From NCBI GenBank assembly GCA_964019165.1, contig OZ025273.1:13870714-13934713 (forward strand): a stretch of 64,000 bases of DNA. Direction: 5' to 3'. The notes beneath the pieces were generated by a model that saw only the letters and a list, made by a program, of their open reading frames with translations, was not told where the DNA came from and searched no databases. Positions 53,026 to 64,000 of this stretch are shown piece after piece (the stretch's first letter is position 1; each line of letters begins with the position of its first letter). This stretch comes from Mastigias papua. Its lineage: Eukaryota; Cnidaria; Scyphozoa; Rhizostomeae; Mastigiidae. The position numbers and the translations under genes were made by a program.

Positions 53026-56008
53026 CCCATGGGAAAAGACGAGTATAGGATTTGTAACATCTCGCAAAAATCAAAGGTAAAGATATGCGCCTGCGCACTT
53101 AGTCGGTCCTGAAACCAAAGATGGCGGTACACCAACAATCTGCAGCGAAGGAATCTAGAGGATTCTACGAGGAAGTCACGGTCCCTCCTTCTCATTCAAC
53201 ACTTCTCCTAGCTATCTGTGTTTATCGTATCAAAAATATTGGTTAAACCTTTCGTCTTATCTTCTCAATTACATCTGCTACACAAAGAAGTAATATAAGC
53301 AAGGCTTGCAAATGGTCTGTGAGTGTGATGAGCAAGAAGAGATGAAGAGTGTGGATAACTATGCGATCAATAGGAAGTCACTGAGAAATGCGCCTGCTTT
53401 CCATCCAGATTTGGACTCAAGTGTTCCTTTTTTGTGGGACAAGTCATTGATCTTGTAGGTCCTTGCATATCGACCACTGTCACAGAGTGACCACTGTGTA
53501 AAGGTCATGTCATGTTTCTTGTCCTTTGGGCACTGGCACCTTTTGCAAGTGTAGGCTCCAATTGCCCCTCCTATGTCAGTTGCAAGAGCCAGGAATTTCT
53601 AGTGACCACCTAAAAGCCATCCAGTCTCCTAGTTTATATGTTCAACTGAGAGTTTTGAATGTATTGATCTCATTTATGATATCTTGCAGTTCTATTTGCA
53701 AGTCCTCATAGTTTTCTTTTGTTCTGAAAATTGCAATTAAATGATTGTTTTCTGATATTATAGCTGCAATCCCTTCATCAGATTGATAATAGCACCAATT
53801 ACAGTGAGCTCTATTATGAATACATGCATACAAAGATGCATGCACACTTCACATTATTAGTCCCATCCTCAGTCAATTTAGCCCCTATTTTTCTTGTATT
53901 GTTTCAAAGATCTTAAGGCTACTGTTTCCTATAGACTTCTATAAACCTATATTGAAAATAAATCATTCCTATTGCCCATTCAATTTACTCATTTGTTTGT
54001 TCAAATCATATTCCATCAGGGGTTGTTTGTTTGCTGATGCAAGTTCATGATGTGCATTATTGAACATATTGAAGTTATCCTATAGTACCAATAACATATT
54101 GACATTGCAACTGTCCACATCTGTTATAATTTCCTCAGTTAGTGCACATATAGCAGTGATTCTGTGTTCTCTTAAATGCATTACTTCCCTCAACAAATAT
54201 TGTCACTTTTTGTATAGTATTAACATGAAAACCTGGAAATGATATGACTATCTGAAAGTCATTTGATAATATTTTGTAAACATTTGCTGGAAGAGTTCCT
54301 TGCTCACTTTATGAATGAATAGTGCATAAAACTATTCAATTGTGTATTTAAACACTGAGGTACTCTTTTAAATAGCAAAATTTCTAGTAAATGAACAAGC
54401 TGTGCTTACAACAGTAAGGTATATGTGTATGTAGGTATGAATGTATGTATTTAAACTGTAAAGAGTTTATAATTGCAAGAGAGGACAAGTTGGAGATGTG
54501 AGGAATTAAATCCCTAAATATGTCAGGTGTATTGATCTTTTTATAAAAACTGCGGGCTGTGGTAAGACCAGGGATTAGTATAAGAGGAGAAATGGGCTCA
54601 CACTTGTAAATCTTCTGTGAGGACTTCATTTTTCTTGTATATTGGGTCTATTAGCCTAGTCTGAATTGTCTTCCTTGTATCACCTCAATAGTTTTGCTTA
54701 CCTGTACCACTGTATTCAAGGCTTTTGATCTCTAATATCATTTTCAGAGATATTTTGATTTTTATGGCTCTCTCAAATGTTTTAACATTGACTTTGGTGC
54801 AACTTTTGGTATAAAATTATCAAATACCCCTGGTGCAAACTGTCTTAACCACTACTGTATGGATGAGGCTTGATAACGGTTCATTTCAGCAAGTTTGAGG
54901 TTTGAAAATGTAACTGGTGCCATAGTGATTTATGACTGGTGGGTGTAGCTTGTGGGCTGGGGCTTCAGTCCTCACGCCTTGCCTACCAATAATTTTCTTA
55001 GCTTTTATCAAACAATTTTATCATCCGTAGCCCCAACGTTTTATGTGTAGCCCCCACTGTTTAGTTGGCAGGACCGGTACTGTATGACTTTTGTGCTTAT
55101 ATTGTTTGGTAATTGTTGCAAAGCATATTACTTTGGAGTAAATAAACTTACACCAATGAGGCAGCTATGTTATATTTTATTTTCTATTCTCTTTTCAAAC
55201 ATTATGAAATGTTAGTTCTAAAAATCAATTCGGGTGAGTTACCGGTAGGGGCGTAGGGTTCTTGTGAAACAGGGGAGGAAACTTGGATGTATATCCAGGA
55301 CTTAACCCTGAGTCATTCTCATTATCGGCACAAACTGCGAAATCAAAGCATCGAAGAAGCACGAAGAACAGAAATGTCCCTGAGATAAAATTTAACGTAT
55401 CCAGGATGTTTCACGTAGAACTAGCTGTCTACAACATGAAAGACACCCTTGTTTCGAAGATTGGCGGGTATATAGCTCGTATTTTGCCGCAAAATACTTC
55501 GCAGGGGTGACTGCGCTTCAACCGAGAAGCAGCATATTGTGCTATAGACAAAACGTAAATTATATGCCAGAAATCTTAGAAATATATTATGATAATTTAT
55601 ACTGTAATATTCCTTGATAATTAACCTATTCAGCCTCACCTGTCATTTTCTCGATTTGTAAACGAGTTTTGTAGAAACTGCTCTTGTTCATTCACCAACG
55701 AAAAAGTGTGGCAAATCAATAGGCCGAAACAATGGGCGAAGCCACAAGTGAGAGTTTTAGAACTGGATTATATGCCAAAGAACTTCTACCAACCATGTTG
55801 AATATTATATCAAAGTGTTCGTAGAATGATGACGTATGCTTATCCACTTGTCATTTTTCGATTAAATGCCGCACTACTCTGAGAGACGAGACAATGTTAC
55901 CCATGTGGACGACTTCGCATACATAAACAGTGTCTAATCTGATCCGCGCATGACATCGAACAAAGTGTTAAGCAAATGATACATATCTTTTGAGTTGCTG
56001 TACTATAA
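53026..56008. other. Spacer present in units 2 and 3, missing from unit 1
   Basis: Begins ATGGGAAAAGACGAGTATAG; the same start appears at 63,900 and runs to the window end, while in unit 1 the flanks meet at 44,237-44,252 with about 11 filler bases. Holds one candidate minus-strand exon (53,359-53,598) and AT-rich sequence from 53,900 on with nothing I recognise. Confidence 0.6.
53359..53598 (-). CDS. Unrecognised open exon candidate, 79 codons
   Basis: Opens directly after a potential acceptor (GGTCACTAG) and stays open to a TAG at 53,359-53,361: KFLALATDIGGAIGAYTCKR, then CQCPKDKKHDMTFTQWSLCD. Four cysteines and a histidine in a cluster suggest a metal site. The next minus-strand frame upstream (53,845-53,642) also looks protein-like (SDEGIAAIISENNHLIAIFR) but in another frame. 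No family recognised; could be a mobile-element fossil. Confidence 0.3.
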   Translation of the reverse strand, partial: KFLALATDIGGAIGAYTCKRCQCPKDKKHDMTFTQWSLCDSGRYARTYKINDLSHKKGTLESKSGWKAGAFLSDFLLIA

Positions 56009-56418
56009 GTAATTTCAACTGAATACGTACTACAGTATTTAAATGTATGTGAAGGGTACTTTGCGAATAAAAATATTGCAGGATATTTGCAGAAAGCTGA
56101 TGATGTTTTGTTTTGCGCACGTACATAATGTGTCACCCCACCCTTCGCCCCTCCCCCCCTCCTTGAATGGATTTGTACGCATTTGCTTGACCACCCACTT
56201 CATGCGTGCGTACTAAATGAATGACCCAAATTTTCTGGTATTTGTAAGCACTCTGGTAGAGGAAATAATAATAAAACACATAAGGAAATGACGGTAGTTA
56301 CTATCCACGGTTTCATCTTTAGTACCATCCTCATCTTCCGTAGATATTTCAATATCAGATCTGAATCGATATTAAAAGGAAATGAACAATTCATCCATAC
56401 AATGAAAATCTTACTCAC

Positions 56419-56484
56419 CTGCAGAAGAGCTTGATGCTGCATCGCCTGTTTTCTTTTCTCCAATAGTGTCCTGGTGTCCAACAT
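56419..56484 (-). CDS. Zinc-ribbon gene copy B, exon 3
   Basis: Identical to 44,662-44,727 including splice sites; 66 bases, phase 1-1. Confidence 0.6.
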
Positions 56485-57187
56485 CTGAATACAATAAGGA
56501 TACTAATCAACTCCACTATTGCTACTAATAGAGCTAAGCATTAATTCACATCTTAAACATGGAAATATTTCAGGTACGTACTAACTGGAGGGAGTGGGAT
56601 TGGTGTACCTCCAAGTTGCAGATAAATGAATAGCAAATGTGTAGATCGTTGGCTGAAATTACAAAGAACGGTAACGAGGCAAACGGTACTAATGCCAGAA
56701 CAAGAACATAAACGTCCTGTTAAATTTCCCCTTAAGGTTTTAAAACTAGCAGGGAATAAGTTAGCATATAAAGTATATAAGTTACAATTGACTGCTATAG
56801 CGCGTCCTGCTTTCCTACAATCTAAATGAAGGATAGACCCTAATCTAAGATTTTACCCACAATAAAATGAATTTCCAATACTGAATACATCTTTTCCAGA
56901 AACAATGGCAATGCTATGATAGTGTATCAAAGTATTTTTAAATGTTCTTTGTCGTCCTCCTAGGTGACTTCTTTTCTTCGCTGAAGAACTTGATGTGAGG
57001 GCTTGTATTTTAAGCACCCTTTTTAAAATCAGTTGATTGAAGTAGTAAACGTAATAGAGAAAACACCACCAAAGCATGAATGAACAAATGCGGGTTTGAC
57101 AAGAACATGCTTGTAACTCCAGCGCGATGGGGGACATTTGACATGCCTGAGATGTTGGTTTTGTATCGACCCTCTCTTTATTCTTAC

Positions 57188-57325
57188 TCTGGATGCCTCT
57201 AGGGTCATCACTCTCTCTTACCACAGAAAACTGGTCTTCCGAGCAATACCTACTAAACATGTAAGATGTGGAAGTTGGATTGAATCCCCCTCCACGCGTA
57301 CTCTCACTATCCAAGAACCCTTGGT
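57188..57325 (-). CDS. Zinc-ribbon gene copy B, exon 2
   Basis: Identical to 45,431-45,568 including splice sites; 138 bases, phase 1-1. Confidence 0.55.
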
Positions 57326-58177
57326 CTGTAATTCAGAAGGATATTGGAAAATGAGTCAGTACCTGTAGCTAAGTGATGAATTACAACCAAACAAAGAACA
57401 CCATTGCAGCATTTTGTAAGGACATTAACACGTTTCCCAAATATTCTTTGATCAATAGTCAATTGCAAGATATACCTTAGGCCCAATGCCACTCAAATGG
57501 CAGAATCAACTTTTGTAGGCATTAAAAATATGGAAAAATCAAGTCTAAATACCAAAAGGTGACGTCAAAATGACCGTCGAAACAGATATAACCTAATGTT
57601 CATTCTGATTTTACAAACCAGCTGGATAGGAGCAATCTTCCATAGACTTAGAACACGAAACATCAACACACACAACATATCGCAGTTGAATGTTGGTCGG
57701 TTGCTACCACGTAACTAAGGACTGAGCTATTCGACCAATCACGTTCGATCTTACTTTACAGCCCTATGTCGCCTAATGCAAATCTAGTTGTGATTGGAAC
57801 CCTGCCAAACCTGTTCTTGAGAGAACACCAATCACTTTGTACCATCCTCAAGCAAGCTTGCATTGAAACCCGTCCAACCTGTATTACGAGGACAAATTCC
57901 AATTATGCGAGGATAAGAGACTCGCAGCCTTAGGGGATATGCTATACGGACATACATTGAACGCGCTTAAAGTCTATTGAATATATAGGAAGCTCCAAAA
58001 CTTCGGTCGTTTACGAGCACTGCGAAAACCGAGGTTGCTTAAAAGAGGCGAGAACCTCAACGACTAGGAAATAATTGAACAATTCCACAAAGGGTTCTCT
58101 GTGCTCTTAACTAAAGGGTATACAGGGAATTTGGGAACGATCTGTGATAAATATGTGCATTACTATTACCCCAGTTG

Positions 58178-58563
58178 GTGCTCCCTACTTTTCTATACAG
58201 AGAGTCCTTGTCAATTATTGGGACCAGGGATTTCACAGATAAATAATATTTGGGGTCAGTGAATTACAGCTTTGAAAAAATTCAATATATAGAGTTCGGG
58301 AATAATAGCGTAGGAAGCATACAATATTTGGGGTCTGATAATTGACAACGATGTTGTTGAAGAAAGTTCATATGGGACTGAAGCTGCGAGGTTTTGATAT
58401 TGCACGGATTTTTGTTAAAGTGGTAGTCGAAAGTATGTTAATATCGTTAGGTTCTCACAATTTTGAAGCACAATATTACGGGTTCCTCAAAACTTTGGCT
58501 CAATATTTTTGGGTTAGCAGCAACTTGCTGAAATGGACCCCCGCATAGAAATGTAGGGAGCAC
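58178..58563. mobile_element. MITE-like inverted-repeat element in intron 1 (unit 2)
   Basis: Duplicate of 46,421-46,806. Confidence 0.6.
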
Positions 58564-59887
58564 CCCCTTGGATTATTATGATCAACATTACATTGCCTCT
58601 TGTAAAGACACTTTTGTTTACACTGGACTTTCAGCTATAATGTTGTTGTTTTGATGCTGTTGTGTTACTGTTCTGTTTCATTAATTTACAATGGAATATG
58701 TTGGATCTTTCTTATTTGTTCTCTTGCATTCTAAGTTGCCGTCATTAATTGTGCAATTTCTGCCCGAAAACTTGCATGTTTTACTTCCGTTACTGGGGAA
58801 CAATTATTATATCATTATTACACTATATCTGTCCTTACTTCCCCCCACCCCACCCCCCTCTTCACCATCCGAGCGAGTGAACGTACTGCAAAGTGGTGCT
58901 TTTCATATCAATTCACAAAGCCAATCAATATTGTCAGAATTACTTACCTTGCAAGATCCCGCAATCAAAGCAATCTTTGACAACGGCACCGTCCACCATT
59001 ACATTATACTTATTCGTTTGTTCCCAACGAAAACGACGTCAGCGACGCAAAGGTTCGTACTCGTAGTTCGAACTCGTGTTTAGCTCGTACGAAAATGTGA
59101 CTCGTTTCATGGACCTTGAGAGCGGTGAATGTAGTCCGTATAGCATATCACCAGCCCTAGTCAATGCAGCTTCCTATGAGCGTGGTAGGCTATATAGTCC
59201 AACTTCGGTGTGGGACAAAAATATTTTGTCCCTTAGATTTTTCGAACAAAGAAACAATCCATGTTGCTTTTAAAAGCAACCTTTTTATTTGTGAGATAAT
59301 TACAGCTATGTCAATGTAAGCTTTGTTTGTATTTTATGTTTCATCCTATTTTTGAGTTTATTTTCATTTTTGCTTTATATTTGATTTTTAGTTTAATTTT
59401 TTATGTAGCAAAGCTTTTATTAAATTTTTCATTTTAGCAGACTTTATATTAAGGTTTGACCTGATCAGTGTGAAAACTCGCTATCGCAGTTCTAGGCCAC
59501 CATAAATGGCCATTGTGTAATGCATTAAAATATGAAACATTCTGTTCAATTGCTTTACATAGCTCTGCTGAACAATTATTGTTTGTATTCTTTGCAAAGA
59601 TGTTAGTATCTGCTCATTCTCAAGCCGTCCGTGATATCCACCTATTTTGCACATCCACCTATTTTGCACGTCCCTATTTTGCACCTAACGCTACCAACCC
59701 ATATAGGATTGTACGCAATCCGTTCAGTGTCTTTTCGTTAGAATTCTTCTCCCATACGCAGCGCCAATATTTTTATCGAATATACTTGACGCACACAATT
59801 AATACTTTCAAGCGTTATATATGCTACTTTGCAGATGGTTTCTGGTCATTTGCTTCAACGTATCTATCAACAAGCAATACAACTTAC

Positions 59888-60002
59888 CACATTCATCAGT
59901 TGTTGTCGCCAGCCTGCACTGTAATCTAGCACCACATGAGTCACAAAACTTTGCAGTTGATCGCGGAACGTTAGGACACTCAGGGCAACGGAGGTCAGAC
60001 AT
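59888..60002 (-). CDS. Zinc-ribbon gene copy B, first coding exon
   Basis: Identical to the exon at 48,131-48,245: ATG at 60,002, zinc ribbon with CPEC and CDSC, phase-1 donor. The upstream region is duplicated too, so both copies could have working promoters. Copy B has its own exons 1-4 but no distinct later exons before copy A, so it is either a second first-exon set for one gene or a truncated gene copy. Confidence 0.6.
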
Positions 60003-60873
60003 GTCTGACCGAACCTGTTCGGCCCTTAACGTTGATGCACAACTCGTAGGCCTATCCTTACAATGGAAAAACAAAGAGCTTTCCTTCTCTCTTTGAGGAG
60101 AAATACTTTTCTCTCAAACACAGTTTTCGAATATCTCTTTCTAACAATCAACTTACTCGATAGCAGACACGTATCCTAAATCCAAACAACTTCTTCGATA
60201 GGACTGTTTCCACTGAACTATCAATCTCAATATCTTTATGAAAGGTTATTGACAGCTCAAACAGGATGTTGAATGTGATTGGCTAACTAGAGCAGTTAGT
60301 TCTTAGAACTTATGGACGAGACAAAAGCATCTAGTATATTTATTCACTGCCAACTATTTACTCTGGGAGGTCTTTTATCATCACGTCAATTACTACTATC
60401 ATCAGTTGGATATTTCAATGCAATCTATTTTTAAGCCAATTCGCTCCTTCGCTTTGCTATTTTGCTCTCAGTGTGCACGCAGCATATAATTCATTCCACG
60501 TAAAAGCAAAAGCTGCACTTACTGTGTACAAGAAGGCAGTTTTCACAGCCCCCGATTTACGGTCACACATTTGTCGGTACAAGATCATTGTCAAGTAACA
60601 TTCTTACCAGAGATTTTCCCAACGTGGCCACTGTCTGTAAGCTTCTATTCATGTAGCCTAATCATGCTTTACATTATTATATTATGTGATAGAGCAACAC
60701 ATGATGAAATATAGCAGTACACAGAGCAGAATAGCTTGATATAATATGAAATATTAACAATAATGAAATATTTTACAGATGTGTGCTAACGATTTGAGAT
60801 TCCATATGTTAGTTTAAATAGTTTAACATCATATTGGGTGCTTTACAATATGCTTGATGTGAATATATATATA

Positions 60874-61001
<128 letters not shown>

Positions 61002-61498
61002 TTATAATTCAGTTAAGGAGAGCAGAGGCGGATCCAGAGAAACAGCTGACTGCCCCACAAATCAGGAAAATCAACAAGACATGGCCCAACAGCACGTTTA
61101 GTTCTCATACCCCTTTTAATTCTGGACATCATAAAAAGCAAGCAATCATAAAACGTATTTCCATGCTGTGAGACTCAATGTTGCTGCAGGTTAATTGTGC
61201 TAAAACAAAAAGATAACTACTCTACATCTACAACACTCATATGGCAATATGAATGATTCTTTGTCCCACGGGCTACTTATTCCAAGTAGGAAATTAGCTT
61301 GGGATACGACAATATACTTACCGATTTGATACAAGATATAAATTCTGCAACCAACTACATATACCAAAATCCGAAGATTAAAAGTAATTGATAATACCAT
61401 CAGTCAATGCCAACCTCATATCTACCATTGCAAACAGAAACCAGTCTCGTATCATTACGACATACTAAGCTGTCGCCATAACAACAGATCTTTATCGC

Positions 61499-61890
61499 TT
61501 TCAAATCTTTGCTATATCTTTGTAGGATAATAGAACAACTGATCCTTCTAAAACTATTGACGCTATAAATCTGCTATAATGATATTTCTCGAACAAAAGA
61601 GTTCTTTTACTTTCAAATCCGTACTGTAACTTTGTGACAGAATAGAACATTTGATCCTTTCTAAAGCTATTAACACTATAAATATTATATATTGCTACAT
61701 GTTGAACAAGAGGGCTCTTTTACTTTCACATCTTTGCTATATCTTTGTAGACCAATAGACCATCTGATCCTTTCTACAACTATTCACACCATACATCTTC
61801 TATATCACTACATGTCGAACAAGAGCGCTCTTTTACTGTCAAATCTTTGCTATATCTTTCTAGAACAATAGAGCATCTGAACCCTTGTGA
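61499..61890 (+). repeat. 113-bp tandem repeat, unit 2
   Basis: Duplicate of 49,727-50,130, followed by a TA repeat slightly longer than in unit 1. Confidence 0.8.
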
Positions 61891-61902
61891 AACTATGAAC
61901 AC

Positions 61903-61937
<35 letters not shown>

Positions 61938-61939
61938 AT

Positions 61940-62142
61940 ATAGTCTAGGATGGACAGCCAACCTCTGTTGAATGGCAACCCTCCTTAAGGGACTGAAATG
62001 ACATGAAATAAAATGACATGAAATGACCTGAAATGAACTGACATGAACTGAAATGAACTGAAATGAACTGAAATGAACTGAAATGAACTGACATGAACTG
62101 AAATGAACTGAAATGAACTGAAATGAACTGAAATGAAATGAA
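61940..62142 (+). mobile_element. 3' end of CR1/Jockey-like element with decamer tail, unit 2
   Basis: Duplicate of 50,168-50,370 with the same tail structure. Confidence 0.75.
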
Positions 62143-62214
62143 GTGGATTTTCTCAATCATCAGCAACTTTCAGTCACACTATGTCGCCAATGCCACAATT
62201 TATTCTGTTGTTGT

Positions 62215-63473
62215 CAGTGGCGAACCGTGAGGATTTTCTCACGGTTTTCTCCAAGTTGAACGAACTTGGGGGGCAGTTGAAAGTTTTGAGAATCTTAGCA
62301 TAGAATAAAGGGGATCTATCTAATACTAAACTTATCAATGTGCATCTGTGAAAGTCTGTACCTTCTCGAAGATTTAATCAAGTTGCTTAACTTGTTAGAC
62401 CCTTTTCCTTTCCGAAATCCTTGTTGGGGAACACAGAGCAGGTATGGCCAGCAATAGAGGTAGTATTGTCAGTTGACCCAGGAAGCCACTCATGTCAACC
62501 TTAGCACTCCGCCATAAACTGACAAACAAGATATGGTTTGGGGCTCCCCTTATCAATAATATTCTTTCTGTCTTTCAGTAAATGAAAATGTTGGAAATTG
62601 CATTCTTATTAAACGTGAAATAAAATCGTAACGAAAATGTTCCCAACAATGTGACTATTCACGCCACATGAATGATGTCGTGGTATCTCCTCGACATGAT
62701 AACTGAGTAGGCAAATAGACTAGTCAAAGTATGAAAGAAGCAGAAGGCACTCTTCACAGGATTAATGGCAGGCTCACTTTTTAATATTGCCACAAATACA
62801 AAACTAATTCACAAGTTACTTATTCAAAAAGCTACCTCAGAGGAATCTCCGCACAGACATTTTTCACACAAAAATAAATTGAAATATAACAACGATACCT
62901 TCTGCTTGTGGGTTCCCTATTTTTCACTTAAAACAAGAGCAACTTCCGTAAAATGAGGAATGGCTCTGAAATGTTTCATAATCTATCAGGATTCTCCAAC
63001 GACAATAGTTCGTATTCCTACTGTTAGAAAATATGTATTCGACAACAGTCCCCATAACAAATATGGTTGCCGATCGCCAGTATACTGCTCGGAACGAGAC
63101 TGGTCTGTAACCTACTATCGAGGCTGGAAGCTGAGACTTTACAGCTTAATTTCCGATTCTTCTGCTTGCGAATCGCCCAGCCTATTGATAAAGTTCTGCA
63201 CTCTGATTGGCTGAATTTAGACGGAAGAGATTCACTGCTTATTGCATGACTTAGCCAGTGTCATAACAAATACCCAGGAGAAAAGCGGAGATTCCTTGCT
63301 CCTACGCAGCAATTCTCTCGAAGACGAAGGATGAACATGGAAATACATTACAATATTAAATCGTAGTGTTGAATTGTAACCTGTACAGGATTAGGTTTTT
63401 CTAAATAAAACTATTTATCTAAAATCCCAGGGTATTCACTGAATACATTGAATACCCGGACGGTTCCCCACTG
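62215..63473. mobile_element. hAT-like non-autonomous element, unit 2
   Basis: Duplicate of 50,441-51,699 with the same 8-bp flanks. Confidence 0.75.
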
Positions 63474-63553
63474 GTTGTGGTATAGCAGTGTAAGATGTTT
63501 GGTGTAATAGCTTTCACATCAACAGGTAGGTCTACTCACACCGACAGTACATA

Positions 63554-64000
63554 CGTACATATTAAACAAAACTGCACTATACTAGAACAGGGAGCGTCAA
63601 ATTCATTTGGTCCAAGGGACACATAGAGCATGAAATGGCGCCACAATCGTCGGGTAAGTTGACGGAACCCGAGAGGGCTAGATAATAGGGACTTTCAAAT
63701 AACTCATCACATCGTAACTCATCGCATGTTTCCTATCTGGCAAGCTAGACATTGGCGAAAACCTGCCCTTTCACTCTTGTAAATGCCACTAGTACATGCT
63801 GCTATTACAATGAGGAAAATGTCGCCAGGTTTCAATTTATTCCAAACTCCTTGGGGGTCACACTGATAGATTCGACCTTCGGGCCGTATGTTTGACACCC
63901 ATGGGAAAAGACGAGTATAGGATTTGTAACATCTCGCAAAAATCAAAGGTAAAGATATGCGCCTGCGCACTTAGTCGGTCCTGAAACCAAAGATGGCGGT
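63554..64000. repeat. Start of a third module, with exon 4 deleted
   Basis: After GACAGTACATACGTACATAT the sequence continues as at 52,690 (TTAAACAAAACTGCACTATA) and stays collinear with 52,690-53,127 to the window edge. The intervening part with exon 4 is missing. Confidence 0.85.

Overview
This window is animal genomic DNA, most likely from an invertebrate. It is AT-rich and intron-rich, has no operons, and is dominated by mobile elements of kinds that co-occur in invertebrate metazoans: R4/Dong-like, CR1/Jockey-like and RTE-like non-LTR elements, a Penelope-like element, several Gypsy LTR elements, a tRNA-derived SINE, DNA transposons and MITEs. I cannot name the species. Almost every long reading frame belongs to a transposon, and most are broken. 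The only plausible host gene is a set of short, well-spliced exons on the minus strand in the right half.

Layout, left part (1-24,250). A DNA transposon with a large internal palindrome (1-1,842) abuts the 3' end of a Penelope-like element: a GIY-YIG endonuclease fragment and a candidate hammerhead ribozyme. Four R4/Dong-like elements follow head to tail on the plus strand (about 2,550-13,120). Each ends in a (TAA)n tract where the next begins, so this looks like repeated insertion into the TAA tails. Copy 1 carries a SINE; copies 2-4 share a small 5' hairpin with compensatory base changes. An old minus-strand Gypsy pol (13,121-24,250) is split by two later insertions: a young Gypsy element with 165-bp LTRs, a 5-bp target duplication and one nonsense codon (14,467-18,808), and a near full-length RTE-like element with a (TGA)n tail (19,738-22,795).

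Middle part (24,250-42,860). A 2.6-kb terminal-inverted-repeat element (24,737-27,326) is followed by a poorly explained intergenic or intronic stretch with a Tc1/mariner-type MITE. A CR1/Jockey-like element (31,580-42,855) has been split by a complete but decayed Gypsy element that carries a MYND zinc finger (32,264-38,919), and by a DNA element with 277-bp inverted repeats and a 9-bp target duplication (39,632-41,854). That DNA element itself contains a dead Tc1-like transposase.

Right part (42,720-64,000). This is a tandem segmental duplication. About 7.5 kb (44,252-51,779) is repeated almost identically at 56,009-63,553, flanked by more diverged copies of a neighbouring module. Each unit holds, on the minus strand, a first coding exon for an N-terminal zinc ribbon (two Cys-X2-Cys pairs), then short polar, acidic exons that all begin and end in phase 1. 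The exon-4 module appears intact at 43.1 kb and 51.9 kb, diverged at 31.2 kb, and is deleted in the third unit at 63.5 kb. The zinc ribbon followed by a disordered tail resembles the N terminus of RNF213-type proteins, but no downstream domain is visible, so that identity is only a suggestion. The near-identity of the two units means either a recent duplication or an assembly haplotype duplication.
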